64,000 nucleotides of DNA, taken from assembly GCF_013359695.1 (NCBI RefSeq), contig NZ_JABFMU010000034.1:1-64000 (forward strand). Direction: 5' to 3'. This document shows positions 32,811 to 41,545 of the stretch, one piece after another. Position numbers and translations under genes: made by a program. The notes beneath the pieces are model-generated. The model did no database searches. It was given only the letters and a program-made list of their open reading frames with translations, and had not been told where the DNA came from. The DNA is from Pseudomonas sp. C2B4. Lineage in GTDB: Bacteria > Pseudomonadota > Gammaproteobacteria > Pseudomonadales > Pseudomonadaceae. Numbering within the stretch: the first letter of the stretch is position 1; every line of letters starts with the position of its first letter.

Positions 32811-33983
32811 TTAGCTGTTGAGGCGGCTGGCAAAGTCGACCAGATAACGGTCGGTGATGCGCTGACGCAGGGTGAGGTCTTCCAGCGGCGGCACGGGGGT
32901 GTAGTCGTAGTCGATGTACAACTTGCCGGCCTTGAGCGTGGTTTCGTCGTTGATGTCGTCGGGGTACCAGGCGCTGCCGCCGATCAGGTAGCCGCCGGCA
33001 ATCATTTCGCGGAACTTGTCGTTGATGCTTTCGAGTATGTCGCGCACCAGGGAGGGGTGCATGGGTTTGTCCATGGCCCACATTTGCGCGTTGGCCATGG
33101 TATCGGCCAGTACCTGGGCGGTGCGGGTGTAGTTCTCGAAGGCAAACAACGGATCGTCGCTGCAGGTGCGGCTGCCCCAGAAGCGATAGCCGCCCTCGTT
33201 AATCAGGGTGGTGACTTCGTTGCCGTTGAGGTAGTTGGCATCCGTGGCCGAGTTCTGCAGATCCCAGAACACGTCGGCACTGATACCGGTGACGCCGTTG
33301 ACGGCGACGTTGGACAGGGTTTTGTGCCAGCCCACTTCCTGGTCGATCTTGGCGCGCAGGCCCAACGCTCGAGCCACGGCTGGTGCGGTGACGGTGCCAT
33401 TGGTGACGGTGTTCCAGTTCTGGAAGTCCGGCCAGATGACCATGACTTCGCGGGCACCGAAGTTCTCGCGATAGGTCGTCGCTTCTTCCTTGGTCTGGCA
33501 ATCCGATGCACTGACATAAGCGAAGGCGCGCAGCTGCTGGGCGATAGCCACCAGCGCGGTGGCCACGGGCAGGGTGTCGAGACCTGGCACACCGAGAATG
33601 CGTGGGGTGACCTTCAAGCGCGATTTGGCCGCGAGCAGGGCTTTCATGCCGGTGTACTTGCCGGCGGCGGTGGTGGTGCCGATGAGGTTGCTGGTGGTCG
33701 CGGCGTCATCGACGCCGGTGGCGACTCGTACCACGACGGTGACCGGTTTGGTCTGGTCGGCAATCGCCTGCAGGCTGGCAGCCAGCGTGCCTTCGGTACC
33801 GGCTTTGCCAATGGCTGCTTGTACGTTGGTGATCAGGACGGGAGTGTCCAGGGGGAACATCGTGGCATCGGCGTCTTCGGCAGTACAAACCAGGCCGATG
33901 ACAGCGGTGGAAACGGTGCGGATGGGGCGAGTGCCCTCGTTGATTTCGAGGACTCGCACGCCGTGATGGTATTCGTCGGCCAT
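32811..33983 (-). CDS. FI: Contractile tail sheath protein FI
   Basis: A 390-residue tail sheath protein (P2 FI is 396). The N-terminal YHHGVRVLEINEGTRPIRTVSTAVIGLVCTA, the GGYRFWGSRTCSDDPLFAFENYTRT block and the C-terminal KLYIDYDYTPVPPLEDLT segment are typical. The start ATG at 33983 has only a weak ribosome site. It is the first gene of the FI-FII-E-T-U-D operon and has an upstream late-activator dyad at 34060. Confidence 0.94.
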   Translation of the reverse strand: MADEYHHGVRVLEINEGTRPIRTVSTAVIGLVCTAEDADATMFPLDTPVLITNVQAAIGKAGTEGTLAASLQAIADQTKPVTVVVRVATGVDDAATTSNLIGTTTAAGKYTGMKALLAAKSRLKVTPRILGVPGLDTLPVATALVAIAQQLRAFAYVSASDCQTKEEATTYRENFGAREVMVIWPDFQNWNTVTNGTVTAPAVARALGLRAKIDQEVGWHKTLSNVAVNGVTGISADVFWDLQNSATDANYLNGNEVTTLINEGGYRFWGSRTCSDDPLFAFENYTRTAQVLADTMANAQMWAMDKPMHPSLVRDILESINDKFREMIAGGYLIGGSAWYPDDINDETTLKAGKLYIDYDYTPVPPLEDLTLRQRITDRYLVDFASRLNS

Positions 33984-34059
33984 GAGGATTGCCTGCGCAG
34001 TGGTGGAAAGACACTGCACAGGCTGCCGCGCGCGCGCCGGGTGAGCGAGCGCGGGGAGT

Positions 34060-34078
34060 TGTAGCGACTGGTGTTACA
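34060..34078 (-). promoter_or_regulatory. Candidate Ogr site, FI operon
   Basis: TGT-N13-ACA, about 77-95 bp before the FI start. On the minus strand it reads TGTAA..CC....CGCTACAACTCCC, nearly the same as the site before gene O. It overlaps the 3' end of the tail-fibre assembly gene. Confidence 0.7.
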
Positions 34079-34502
34079 GGTTCTCGGCCAGCCAAGGCGG
34101 CGCCAGCGGACGATGATCGATCAGCGGAAACTCTCCCGATTCCGGCCAGTTGCGCAGCGCCTGGCGGTATTGCTGCAACGCGCTGTATTGCTCAGGCGTG
34201 AGAGTGGTGGTGGCGCCACCTTCCAGCTCGTCGCGATGCCGCGTAACAACGCCGTCCGTTGCCGCCAGCTTGGCGTCACGCCAAACGCGCTCGATCGCGG
34301 CCGCCTCCTCCGGCGCCAGCGGCGGCGGATCAATCAGCACCGGATAGCCGTCAGCACCGGCAACGACGCGGCGCCCGTGAGATACGAGCGCCAACAAGGC
34401 ATCCCGCTCTTCGGCGCTGTACTCGATAACGCCCTCGGGAATGAAACTGCATATCTCGTCGTCGTAGAAAAACGCCGTCGTTGGACAGAAAAAAACCGTC
34501 AT
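34074..34502 (-). CDS. G: Tail fibre assembly protein G
   Basis: A 142-residue tail fibre assembly-type protein. The C-terminal region (LTPEQYSALQQYRQALRNWPESGEFP...PLAPPWL) is the Tfa/tail-assembly-chaperone motif, and the N-terminus is a short beta strand (TVFFCPTTAFFYDDE). It is coupled by ATGA overlap to the tail fibre gene and should fold or attach that fibre. Confidence 0.85.
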   Translation of the reverse strand: MTVFFCPTTAFFYDDEICSFIPEGVIEYSAEERDALLALVSHGRRVVAGADGYPVLIDPPPLAPEEAAAIERVWRDAKLAATDGVVTRHRDELEGGATTTLTPEQYSALQQYRQALRNWPESGEFPLIDHRPLAPPWLAENL

Positions 34503-36454
34503 ACCCTACCCCTTACTTTCCAGAAGAATGACGCGGCGCCGGCGTAAAGGTTGCGCACCGTAATGGTCCCTGCCGTGGCGTTTCTTGACTGCAATACCGG
34601 CGAATTTCCGACGGTAAGGCCACTGGCATGGTCGGCAAAGGTCAATTCGATATTGGTCGGCGGTGCCAACATCGCCACCGGCAGCGTAATCACCACATCC
34701 ACCCCTGACGCCGCCGAAGTGTAGAGCCCCCACTGCTCAATGTCCCCGCCCGGCAGCTTTTGCCAGCAGTTCGGGCCGGCCAAGGCCGAAGCAAACAGCG
34801 GCGAGGTGGACAACAGCGCATCGCCACCCACCGCGTTCCAGCTACCCGCCGTGGCGGCCAAGGAAATACTTGTCCCCGGCCGCACCACACCATCAAACGA
34901 ATTGTTAAAACCATCCGCCCCTTGCCGGACTAACGTGACGTTGGCCGATCCCGCGTTAAAGAATGTTGTTTGCGCATTGCCGCAGGTCGCGGCCAGCGGC
35001 AGTGTCAGGCTAATGGGGGCTGCGGGAGAGCAAAAATAATAGGCGCCAGCCGCCGAGCTAGCGACCAGCGTTTGACTGCTGTTAACCCCAAGGAAGCGGC
35101 TAAATTCGATCCCTTTATTTTTCACAAACTCCGTCGTAGCCAATGACTTGTCACTGGCGAACTGTGCCGGCGTGACCCAGTTCGGGCCGGACATCACGGC
35201 CGCATATTTGAGGGCCACGGACCCACCACGCAAACGCCAGCCGCCGGCCACCTTCACGAACTCGGCGTTATCACCCGAGCCCAAGACGACCGTGATCGTC
35301 CCAGCCACCGGAGTCGTCAGCACATCCAGACCGGCCGACAGAACAGTGACCGCGCCAATTCCAGCGTTCCCCACCTCGACCGTCGCCCCATCAGGCACCC
35401 CGGCAGTCGGCGGCACCGTGATGTTGATCGGTGTAGCGGATGCAGCGGACACCATCCCGCCAATGCTTGATGCGCCCAGCGCGGTGCTAGCGATCAGCGG
35501 GGCGAAGCCTGAGTACTCGACGCCCATCCGCTTAGCAAAGGCGGTATTCACCAGCCTGAGCGAGCTGTCGAACTGGGGCGGGGTGAGTGCCGTTGGCGCG
35601 CCCAGAAAGGCCGGGGAGTTGATCGGCGCATAGCCCTGAGTGACGTCCTGAAACGTCAGGGCCGTGGTGCCCAGGACAATCAGCCCATCGGTGACCAACT
35701 GCCAACGGGTATCGGCCAGGGTCGCACCCTGCTCGACCGACGTCAGCAGCGCCGACGTCACCTCGGCATTGGTGTCGGCATCCGGCGCCCGGGTCCAGAC
35801 CGCCGCCGCAGCGACGTAAATGCCATTGTCCTTGGCCACGGTCTGGTTTTTCACCAGCACCCGATCACCGGCGACCAGGGCCACCGCGTCGATGGTCTGT
35901 AGCCCCGCCAACGCGATGTTGGCCGTGGTGGCCACCCGCACCGATTGCTTGCTGTCGAGCTTGTTCATTTCCTCCAGGACTTTCGCATCGACATAAGCAC
36001 GGGTGGCCAGAACCACGCTGGGATCGATCTTGAGTTCGACGTTGCTGGCGTTGCTGACGATCATATTCATCCGCACAACCTGTGTGCGGCCTGAGCCTTG
36101 CGTCAGTAGCGGTTTGAACGATGGGGCGCAGTTGGCAATGGCCACCAGGTCGCCGTCAGCGTCGTACAGGCCAATTTCACGAATCCACCAGCCGCCAACA
36201 TCCTCTGGAATGACCTGCTCGGCAATGATGATTGCGCTATTGGTTGGGTCGACTTTGAGCTGGTTGAGCGGGGCTCGGCGGCGCTCGTTGATCAACGCTG
36301 TCTGGGTAGCCGAAGGCATCGGCTCGGTGCCATTGGCATCGCCGACGCCCATCTGGGTGATCTTCCAGGCGATGCCCAAGGCATCCGCATTGGCTTGTTT
36401 GGCCAGGCCGATGTTGGTCAGGATGGCGAAAAACTGAGAGGTCTGGTCGATCAT
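34499..36454 (-). CDS. H: Tail fibre protein H
   Basis: A 651-residue tail fibre. Residues about 1-150 form the DUF3751 baseplate-attachment domain (QFFAILTNIGLAKQANADALG, VGGWWIREIGLYDADGDLVAIANCAPS). Two similar linker repeats (TPPQFDSSLRLVNTAFAKRMG... and TPAQFASDKSLATTEFVKNKG...) follow, separated by beta-rich shaft, with a receptor-binding tip at the C-terminus. It determines host range. Base composition near the 3' end is a little lower in GC than neighbours, as is common for exchangeable tips. Confidence 0.92.
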   Translation of the reverse strand: MIDQTSQFFAILTNIGLAKQANADALGIAWKITQMGVGDANGTEPMPSATQTALINERRRAPLNQLKVDPTNSAIIIAEQVIPEDVGGWWIREIGLYDADGDLVAIANCAPSFKPLLTQGSGRTQVVRMNMIVSNASNVELKIDPSVVLATRAYVDAKVLEEMNKLDSKQSVRVATTANIALAGLQTIDAVALVAGDRVLVKNQTVAKDNGIYVAAAAVWTRAPDADTNAEVTSALLTSVEQGATLADTRWQLVTDGLIVLGTTALTFQDVTQGYAPINSPAFLGAPTALTPPQFDSSLRLVNTAFAKRMGVEYSGFAPLIASTALGASSIGGMVSAASATPINITVPPTAGVPDGATVEVGNAGIGAVTVLSAGLDVLTTPVAGTITVVLGSGDNAEFVKVAGGWRLRGGSVALKYAAVMSGPNWVTPAQFASDKSLATTEFVKNKGIEFSRFLGVNSSQTLVASSAAGAYYFCSPAAPISLTLPLAATCGNAQTTFFNAGSANVTLVRQGADGFNNSFDGVVRPGTSISLAATAGSWNAVGGDALLSTSPLFASALAGPNCWQKLPGGDIEQWGLYTSAASGVDVVITLPVAMLAPPTNIELTFADHASGLTVGNSPVLQSRNATAGTITVRNLYAGAASFFWKVRGRV

Positions 36455-37068
36455 GGGAATACATCCAGAGTGTCAATGATGTGGTCGCGACCGCCCCGGC
36501 CGATGACGGCGGTGACTTCGATGTCGCGTTGAATGGGCGGGTACACAGTGATTTCGTCACCCTCGTAAACCGCAGCGCGCAGGTAGTGGTGCCCAGTGGT
36601 TTCGAGACTGATGGCCAGGCCGACCAGGTGTCGGCTTCGCGGCTTGGCGTCATCGATGAGGAACGTGAGCTCCTGGTACATCTCGTCGGTGATGCCGGTT
36701 TCCAATACGCCGACCTTCAGCGCGAACGTGCCGGGTACGCCTTCGGGGGTGGTCTCGAACCACTCCACCACTTCAATTAGGTAGCCCAACGGCTCGACCA
36801 CACGGCGCAGGGCGCCGATGGTGCCCTTGCGAGAGTGGATGTAGTACGCCGAACGGATGGCGGCGCGTTTGGTGGCTTCAGTCCATTTGCTGTCCCAGCG
36901 ATCGACCGAAAAGGCCCAGGCCAAGTAAGGCAACAGATCAACTGGGCACGCCATCGGGTTCCAGAGCTGGCGCAGCGGAATAGGCGTGCGCTGAATTTGC
37001 GCCAGTGCTTGGGCGGCCAGGCGCTCCAACTGGCTGGCATTACGCGGTAACAGCGACACGGCGCCCAT
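36451..37068 (-). CDS. I: Tail protein I
   Basis: A 205-residue P2 gpI homologue: LLPRNASQLERLAAQALAQIQRTPIPLRQLWNPMACPVDLLPYLAWAFSVD is the signature N-terminus. It is a baseplate wedge component. It overlaps J by one base (TAATG) and H by ATGA. Confidence 0.93.
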   Translation of the reverse strand: MGAVSLLPRNASQLERLAAQALAQIQRTPIPLRQLWNPMACPVDLLPYLAWAFSVDRWDSKWTEATKRAAIRSAYYIHSRKGTIGALRRVVEPLGYLIEVVEWFETTPEGVPGTFALKVGVLETGITDEMYQELTFLIDDAKPRSRHLVGLAISLETTGHHYLRAAVYEGDEITVYPPIQRDIEVTAVIGRGGRDHIIDTLDVFP

Positions 37069-37979
37069 TACTCCACACCCTGTGTCAGCGTGATGGTGGT
37101 GCAGTACGGAGCCTGGTACGGCGTGGCGGCGATGTCGGTCCAGGTATCCAGCTCGACCTTGCGCACACCTTCGACGTGCAGCGCGGCGTGGATGGCGGAC
37201 TCGGACACCTCCATCCCCAGCCGGCGACGTTGATGCACGTAGGCCAGCAGGCGTTGGTTGGCAGCGGCAAGGATCGGCTCGGACTCTGGGCCGCTGGTCT
37301 TCAGGTAGAGCCTGGCACTGACCTGATAAGGGATGACAGCCGCGCTCTGCACGGTCAGGCGATCCGCTACCGGCCGGCGGTCGTCGTCACTGAGGTAGGC
37401 GTTGACGATGCTGAGCAGACCCGCGTCAACGCTGCCGTCTCCCAGCAAAGATTGCACCGTGACAACCACCACGGCGGGGCTTGGGCTTTCCGCTGTGGCG
37501 TCTGCCACACGGCCATCGGCGGCGCGGGCGTGGAAGATGTAGCTGTTGCGCGGGCCTGCGGTGCTGAGGCCTTCCCAGGCCATTTGGGCACGCTCGCGCA
37601 AACTGTCGTAGCTCTCCAGGACTTCGGGGGTCGGTGGCACGGCGCTGGGGTTGCCGATCTGCACCACCAGGCGCTCGACGTTGTAATTCGCCGCCAAGTT
37701 TTCCAGATCGGCGCCCTGGGCCAGGGCAAGCATGTTGGCTACGGCGCCTTCGTTGACCCGTTGGCGCCAGATGGTCTCGCGGTAGGCATTCTCCTCGAGC
37801 AGCTTGGTCAGCGGCTCCGACTCCAGCTCGAGGCGTGCAGCGATTTCCGCTTGCTCGTCCGCCGGCCACAGGCTGATGGCATAGGCCTTGCGCTCGGCCA
37901 AGATCAACTCAAAGTCGATTTGCTCAACGATCTGTGGAGGCGGGAGTTGGCTGAGATCGATCGGGACAAAGGTGTTCAT
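37068..37979 (-). CDS. J: Baseplate assembly protein J
   Basis: A 303-residue baseplate J protein (FVPIDLSQLPPPQIVEQIDFE; YIFHARAADGRVADATAESPSPAVVVVTVQS; PVADRLTVQSAAVIPYQVSARL). It links wedge to tail hub. It overlaps W by ATGA. Confidence 0.94.
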   Translation of the reverse strand: MNTFVPIDLSQLPPPQIVEQIDFELILAERKAYAISLWPADEQAEIAARLELESEPLTKLLEENAYRETIWRQRVNEGAVANMLALAQGADLENLAANYNVERLVVQIGNPSAVPPTPEVLESYDSLRERAQMAWEGLSTAGPRNSYIFHARAADGRVADATAESPSPAVVVVTVQSLLGDGSVDAGLLSIVNAYLSDDDRRPVADRLTVQSAAVIPYQVSARLYLKTSGPESEPILAAANQRLLAYVHQRRRLGMEVSESAIHAALHVEGVRKVELDTWTDIAATPYQAPYCTTITLTQGVE

Positions 37980-38320
37980 ACGCTGGCCCCCAGTTGCAGC
38001 GGGATACTCAGGTTGTGCTGTTGATTACTGTCGACTTCGGCGCCTTCCAGTTCCATAACAACCTCACCCTGCAGGCTGACACCGCTGAACCGCACGCGAC
38101 TGAGGTTGATACGGGGCTCCCAGCGCAACAAGGCCATGGCGGTGGCGGCATACACGCGCAGCCGGGTGGCGTCGTTGAAGGGATGATCCACCAGCTCGGG
38201 CAGCAAACTGCCGTAATCGCGGCGCATGACCCGGGTTCCGATGCGTGTATTCAGGATGTCGGTGATCGACTGGCGGATGTGCTCCAGGTTGCCGATGGCG
38301 CTGCCGGTTTCTCGGTTCAT
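37976..38320 (-). CDS. W: Baseplate assembly protein W
   Basis: A 114-residue gpW/gp25-like lysozyme-fold baseplate protein: HIRQSITDILNTRIGTRVMRRDYGSLLPELVDHPFND contains the conserved RRDYGS...L core. It overlaps V and J by ATGA at each end. Confidence 0.94.
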   Translation of the reverse strand: MNRETGSAIGNLEHIRQSITDILNTRIGTRVMRRDYGSLLPELVDHPFNDATRLRVYAATAMALLRWEPRINLSRVRFSGVSLQGEVVMELEGAEVDSNQQHNLSIPLQLGASV

Positions 38321-38889
38321 AGGGGTTTTCCTGACTGATCAGGGCCAGCTCTCACGCCGCCATGCGGGTGGTTGACCAGGCTGATATCGGCTGCGATGAC
38401 ATCTTCCGAGACGGTGACCATTCCGGTGATGTTCTGATTGCCGGTCTGGGTGTAGTCGCCCTCATGGGTGATCGGGCCGACGATGTGAATACCGCCTTTG
38501 CTGATCAGTTCGCTCGTGCCGTCCTCGGGCAGCACCGCCCGTAGGTGATGGGCAATGCTGTCGTATTCGATGACGGCGCCGTCGCGGTAGGTGCGGCGGT
38601 GCAGGCCTTCGCGGTCACCATTGGCCGCATGCTCGTCGCTGAAAATGCCGGTGAGGGCCACGCCGTTGGCAAGTTGGCCGGACGGGCTGAACAGAATGAC
38701 CTGCTCGTTTTCGGTGGGCGGGTCCCAGTCCTTGTCCAGGCCGGCGCGCAGGGCAATCCATGGCAGCCAGGCAGTGAGCAAATCGCCGGTTTTTACGCGC
38801 ACGCGCGGCGGCTGCATCTGAACTTCGGCAACGGTGCCGAAGCGGATGAGGTTTTCCAGCAGGCGGGAGAGGGCGGCGATATTGGTCAT
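38317..38889 (-). CDS. V: Baseplate spike protein V
   Basis: A 190-residue gpV homologue. The N-terminal OB fold (VAEVQMQPPRVRVKTGDLLTAWLPWIALRAG...DWDPPTENEQVILFSPSG) and a beta-helical C-terminal spike ending in the iron-binding type NHPHGGV motif are visible. It punctures the outer membrane. First gene of the V-W-J-I-H-G operon, with a late-activator dyad 48-66 bp upstream. Confidence 0.93.
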   Translation of the reverse strand: MTNIAALSRLLENLIRFGTVAEVQMQPPRVRVKTGDLLTAWLPWIALRAGLDKDWDPPTENEQVILFSPSGQLANGVALTGIFSDEHAANGDREGLHRRTYRDGAVIEYDSIAHHLRAVLPEDGTSELISKGGIHIVGPITHEGDYTQTGNQNITGMVTVSEDVIAADISLVNHPHGGVRAGPDQSGKPL

Positions 38890-38936
38890 GCCGCCGATGG
38901 TGGCGCCACGCGCACGCGAGCGCAGCTCTACCGCTT

Positions 38937-38955
38937 TGTATTGCGTGGCGTTACA
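38937..38955 (-). promoter_or_regulatory. Candidate Ogr site, V operon
   Basis: TGTATTGCGTGGCGTTACA (TGT-N13-ACA) lies between the DUF4145 cargo gene and gene V. Spacing and form match the dyads before O and FI. Confidence 0.7.
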
Positions 38956-38971
38956 AGTGAGCTACGTGACT

Positions 38972-39700
38972 CTATGGCGGTGGTGTTTTTGGTGTTTTTG
39001 GTTTCTTCGGACGTGGAGGGCGGGCCGGAATTTTCGTCGCGATGTTCAACGCAGATTTACCGCTCACGATCGTTCTGTGCAAGAACTGTTCAAGTGTCGT
39101 GAGGAGCGTTTGGAATTCCTGTTGGTTTGGTGACCAGGCCCGATGGGCGGCAGCGCTTCCGGCATTTGCGACAACCCCAAGGGTCATTGCTTCCGTTTCA
39201 CCGATGAAGCCGTTATCGCGAAGTTCTTGTACTTTTTCCTCCAAATTAAGTCCTGGATCTATTTTTAGGAGTTCGGTGGCTCGATCGAAAGCGGTTCGCA
39301 GGCCCACAGATGCGAGAATAAAAGATCCCACCTCATAGGCTTGATATGTCTCGTCAAGAATTGAGTGAAGTTGGGGGTCAATTTTAGAAATGCCCCATAC
39401 CCAATCCGGTTTTTGGCTTTTCTTTTCTGGGGCAGGATAAGTCAGCGTTTTAGCTGGAAAAGTGATGATTTCTTCTCCAGTAACTGGATGGTAGGCACCC
39501 TCCCAGTCCTCGGAGTCCCAACTACTTTTATGATAGAAAACCTCTTTGCAGCCACAGCATCGGGCTAGTTTGTGATCATTCTGCCCATTTACTGAGTTTC
39601 GACCATCTGACCAGTCCCAGGAAACAGCCAAAGCACCATGAATTTCGCATGCTCTCTCTCCGTCGCATCGAGGGCAGTGCGCCTGAAAAGTTTTGCGCAT
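38972..39700 (-). CDS. DUF4145 cargo protein in the S-V gap
   Basis: A 242-residue protein. Cys pairs (CPRCDGERACEIHG and CCGCKEVF) form an N-terminal zinc-binding part, followed by a DUF4145 helical domain (about residues 110-215; LDETYQAYEVGSFILASVGLRTAFDRATELL). A Pro/Lys-rich tail (PARPPRPKKPKTPKTP) ends the chain. DUF4145 occurs alone and fused to restriction-type proteins. It is not a P2 structural gene; it lies between the O operon and the V late promoter, carries its own sigma-70-like promoter, and is more AT-rich than its neighbours. I regard it as a recently acquired moron, perhaps for superinfection exclusion. Confidence 0.88.
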   Translation of the reverse strand: MRKTFQAHCPRCDGERACEIHGALAVSWDWSDGRNSVNGQNDHKLARCCGCKEVFYHKSSWDSEDWEGAYHPVTGEEIITFPAKTLTYPAPEKKSQKPDWVWGISKIDPQLHSILDETYQAYEVGSFILASVGLRTAFDRATELLKIDPGLNLEEKVQELRDNGFIGETEAMTLGVVANAGSAAAHRAWSPNQQEFQTLLTTLEQFLHRTIVSGKSALNIATKIPARPPRPKKPKTPKTPPP

Positions 39701-39715
39701 TACGCTGTGGCTCCC

Positions 39716-39745
39716 TATCTAGTTGATTAATCCTAATCGCATCAA
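39716..39745 (-). promoter_or_regulatory. Sigma-70-like promoter of the DUF4145 gene
   Basis: On the minus strand TTGATG (39745-39740) and TAGATA (39721-39716) are spaced by 18 bp in an AT-rich island, 16 bp before the start codon region. This would allow expression in the lysogen without Ogr. Confidence 0.6.
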
Positions 39746-39821
39746 ATGGACTGCATTGCGGGGAGTTTTACCTGCTCTTGCATTAAATTGGAATTGGGTC
39801 TCTTGGTGCCAATCAGCTACT

Positions 39822-40277
39822 TCAACGAGTTAAGTGCAAGAGAAGGGTGTCTCTGATCAATTCAAGATCGGCATCGGTGAAGCCCAGCACTTCCCGCTGG
39901 TCGTAGCGAACATCAGGGGCTCCCCGTTCGGCGCGGTCCTTCAGACCGTACTGGTGGACGCGGGCGATGCGGGAAATCCGCCCGGTGAAGCCGACACTGA
40001 CTAGGTTGCTATCGCCCTTGGCCTTGAGATAGCTGGCGGTGCGCAGCTTGCGGAACATCTTCACTTTGCGTTGGATGCGGCCTTGTTTGCCACGCAGGTC
40101 GCGTGGCTTGCGCGGCGTGTATTGGCTGCCGTCTGAATTGCGTTGGGCTGTGACGCGCTGTTGCTGACTGCGGCGCAGTTGCTGGGCGATGGTCCTGGCC
40201 AATTTGGTTCGAGCAGGCGGCTCGATACGGTGCAGCAGCAGGCCGGCCCAGTCCTCCAACGCATGCAGGTCACTCAT
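39822..40277 (-). CDS. S: Tail completion protein S
   Basis: A 151-residue P2 gpS homologue: LHALEDWAGLLLHRIEPPARTKLARTIAQQLRRSQQQRVTAQRNSDGSQYTPRK and a VHQYGL motif. It completes the tail top for head joining. It overlaps R by 8 bp. Start ATG at 40277. Confidence 0.93.
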   Translation of the reverse strand: MSDLHALEDWAGLLLHRIEPPARTKLARTIAQQLRRSQQQRVTAQRNSDGSQYTPRKPRDLRGKQGRIQRKVKMFRKLRTASYLKAKGDSNLVSVGFTGRISRIARVHQYGLKDRAERGAPDVRYDQREVLGFTDADLELIRDTLLLHLTR

Positions 40278-40806
40278 TGGCGGGGCGCTGCGGATGCGGG
40301 CTGGCCAACGCCACGGCATCGGTCAATTGTGGCGCCTGCCATTCGGCGAGCAGAACGCCGTCGGCAAACACCTGGATTGGGCCTTCGATCTGTTCGTAGG
40401 GCGTGTACTGCGGCTCGGCAGCATGTTTGACGGTGAAGGTGCCATCGTCCTGTTTCTTTACGATGACGCGTTCGGTCAACGGCAGGCTGAGGCTCATGTC
40501 GACCTTGCTGTGGTCGATGACATCGGCTTCGAACTTGATGCCCTCGGCGGACTTGTCCAGGTTGACCAGCAGTTCCGATTGGTTCACGCGCAGCCAGCCC
40601 AGCAGCGGCAGCATCACGCTGTCGGGATGGCCGGCGAAATCGGTCAGGATGATTTGCAGGTCGTAGGCATATTCGAAGGACAGGCCGGCAGCCGCGGTGC
40701 AACGGATCTTGCCGTTATCGATGAAGATCAATAGGCGGTCGGGGTTGTGCTTGAGCTCTGGTATGGCAGCCAGCAGATGGACTCGGAGACTATCGGGCTT
40801 GTTCAT
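40270..40806 (-). CDS. R: Tail completion protein R
   Basis: A 178-residue gpR homologue: MNKPDSLRVHLLAAIPELKHNPDRLLIFIDNGKIRCTAA is the typical N-terminus; IILTDFAGHPDSVMLPLLGWLRVNQSELL follows. It works with S in tail completion. The start ATG at 40806 lies inside the 3' end of the LysC spanin gene. Confidence 0.93.
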   Translation of the reverse strand: MNKPDSLRVHLLAAIPELKHNPDRLLIFIDNGKIRCTAAAGLSFEYAYDLQIILTDFAGHPDSVMLPLLGWLRVNQSELLVNLDKSAEGIKFEADVIDHSKVDMSLSLPLTERVIVKKQDDGTFTVKHAAEPQYTPYEQIEGPIQVFADGVLLAEWQAPQLTDAVALASPHPQRPANE

Positions 40807-41056
40807 GCTGCACCTGGTGTTGGTAAACCATATCGACCTGAGCGGCACAGTCCGCCCAAGCGGCCTCAGCGCGGTCCTGGTCGGTGAGCAATGCGCCGTT
40901 ACTGTCTGGTGCCGTCGCCGGCAGGCGGCACGGCACTACGGCCGGACAGCCACTGACGATAAGCGTCGGCGCCGACGAGGGCGGGGCGCTCGCGCAACCG
41001 GCGAGCAGCATCAGGCAGAGGCTGGGCAGCCCAGTCACGTAGTTCGGTGTTTTCAC
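40790..41056 (-). CDS. lysC: Outer-membrane spanin subunit LysC (Rz1-like)
   Basis: An 88-residue lipoprotein with the signal LCLMLLAGC (lipidated Cys near residue 21) and a Pro/Ala/Ser-rich mature part. Its gene starts inside lysB in another frame, the classic nested Rz/Rz1 arrangement. With LysB it spans the periplasm and fuses the membranes at lysis. It overlaps gene R by 17 bp. Confidence 0.9.
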   Translation of the reverse strand: MKTPNYVTGLPSLCLMLLAGCASAPPSSAPTLIVSGCPAVVPCRLPATAPDSNGALLTDQDRAEAAWADCAAQVDMVYQHQVQHEQAR

Positions 41057-41342
41057 GTTTCAATGCCTCGATCGTTCGTTCACGGTTGGCTAGGCCTTGG
41101 CGCAGTTGATCCTGCTGGGTGCGCAGACTGGCCTGTGTATCGCGCTCCTGTTGCAGCGTGTCACGCAGGCTATTAGCGGTAGCCAGATTGCGGTCAGCAT
41201 CGTCTCGGGCGGTCTTGGTGTCTTTCTCAGCCAGCTCGGTGTTCTTGTCGGCGATCGCTATGCGCTGCTCCTGACCCCAAATCAATAACGCAAGCGCGCC
41301 AAGCAAGGCGAAGCCATACAGCGCCTGGCGCAGCGTGCTCAT
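40899..41342 (-). CDS. lysB: Inner-membrane spanin subunit LysB (Rz-like)
   Basis: A 147-residue protein with one N-terminal membrane anchor (ALYGFALLGALALLIWG) and a long periplasmic coiled coil (KNTELAEKDTKTARDDADRNLATANSLRDTLQQERDTQASLR...). It is the i-spanin. It overlaps the 68-residue gene upstream by ATGA and encloses the start of lysC. Confidence 0.92.
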   Translation of the reverse strand: MSTLRQALYGFALLGALALLIWGQEQRIAIADKNTELAEKDTKTARDDADRNLATANSLRDTLQQERDTQASLRTQQDQLRQGLANRERTIEALKRENTELRDWAAQPLPDAARRLRERPALVGADAYRQWLSGRSAVPPAGDGTRQ

Positions 41343-41545
41343 GCGCGGTACCAGCCGAGCTTGTTCATGTCGCCGACATCCAGCTGCTGCACCGGGCCGC
41401 GAATGATGATGACTTTGCGGCCTGGCATTTGGACGTAAAGCGCATTGATCAGCAGTTCCATGTCGTGCTGATCGCTATCCGGTGGCACCACCAGCAGATC
41501 GCCGTCCTGTACGTTCAGTCGTTGCACAGCCTCGAAATCGATCAT
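41339..41545 (-). CDS. Small phage protein in the lysis cassette, 68 aa
   Basis: A 68-residue acidic protein (MIDFEAVQRLNVQDGDLLVVPPDSDQHDMELLINALYVQMPGRKVIIIRG...) behind GGAGG. Residues DGDLLVVPPD and KVIIIRG suggest a small beta fold. Similar proteins are common beside lysis genes of Pseudomonas P2-like phages; function unknown. It overlaps both neighbours by 4 bp. Confidence 0.82.
   Translation of the reverse strand: MIDFEAVQRLNVQDGDLLVVPPDSDQHDMELLINALYVQMPGRKVIIIRGPVQQLDVGDMNKLGWYRA

Noticed and set aside
34074..34502. Possible second tail fibre gene or broken fibre
   Set aside because: The C-terminal motif is that of a tail fibre assembly chaperone and the gene is full length.
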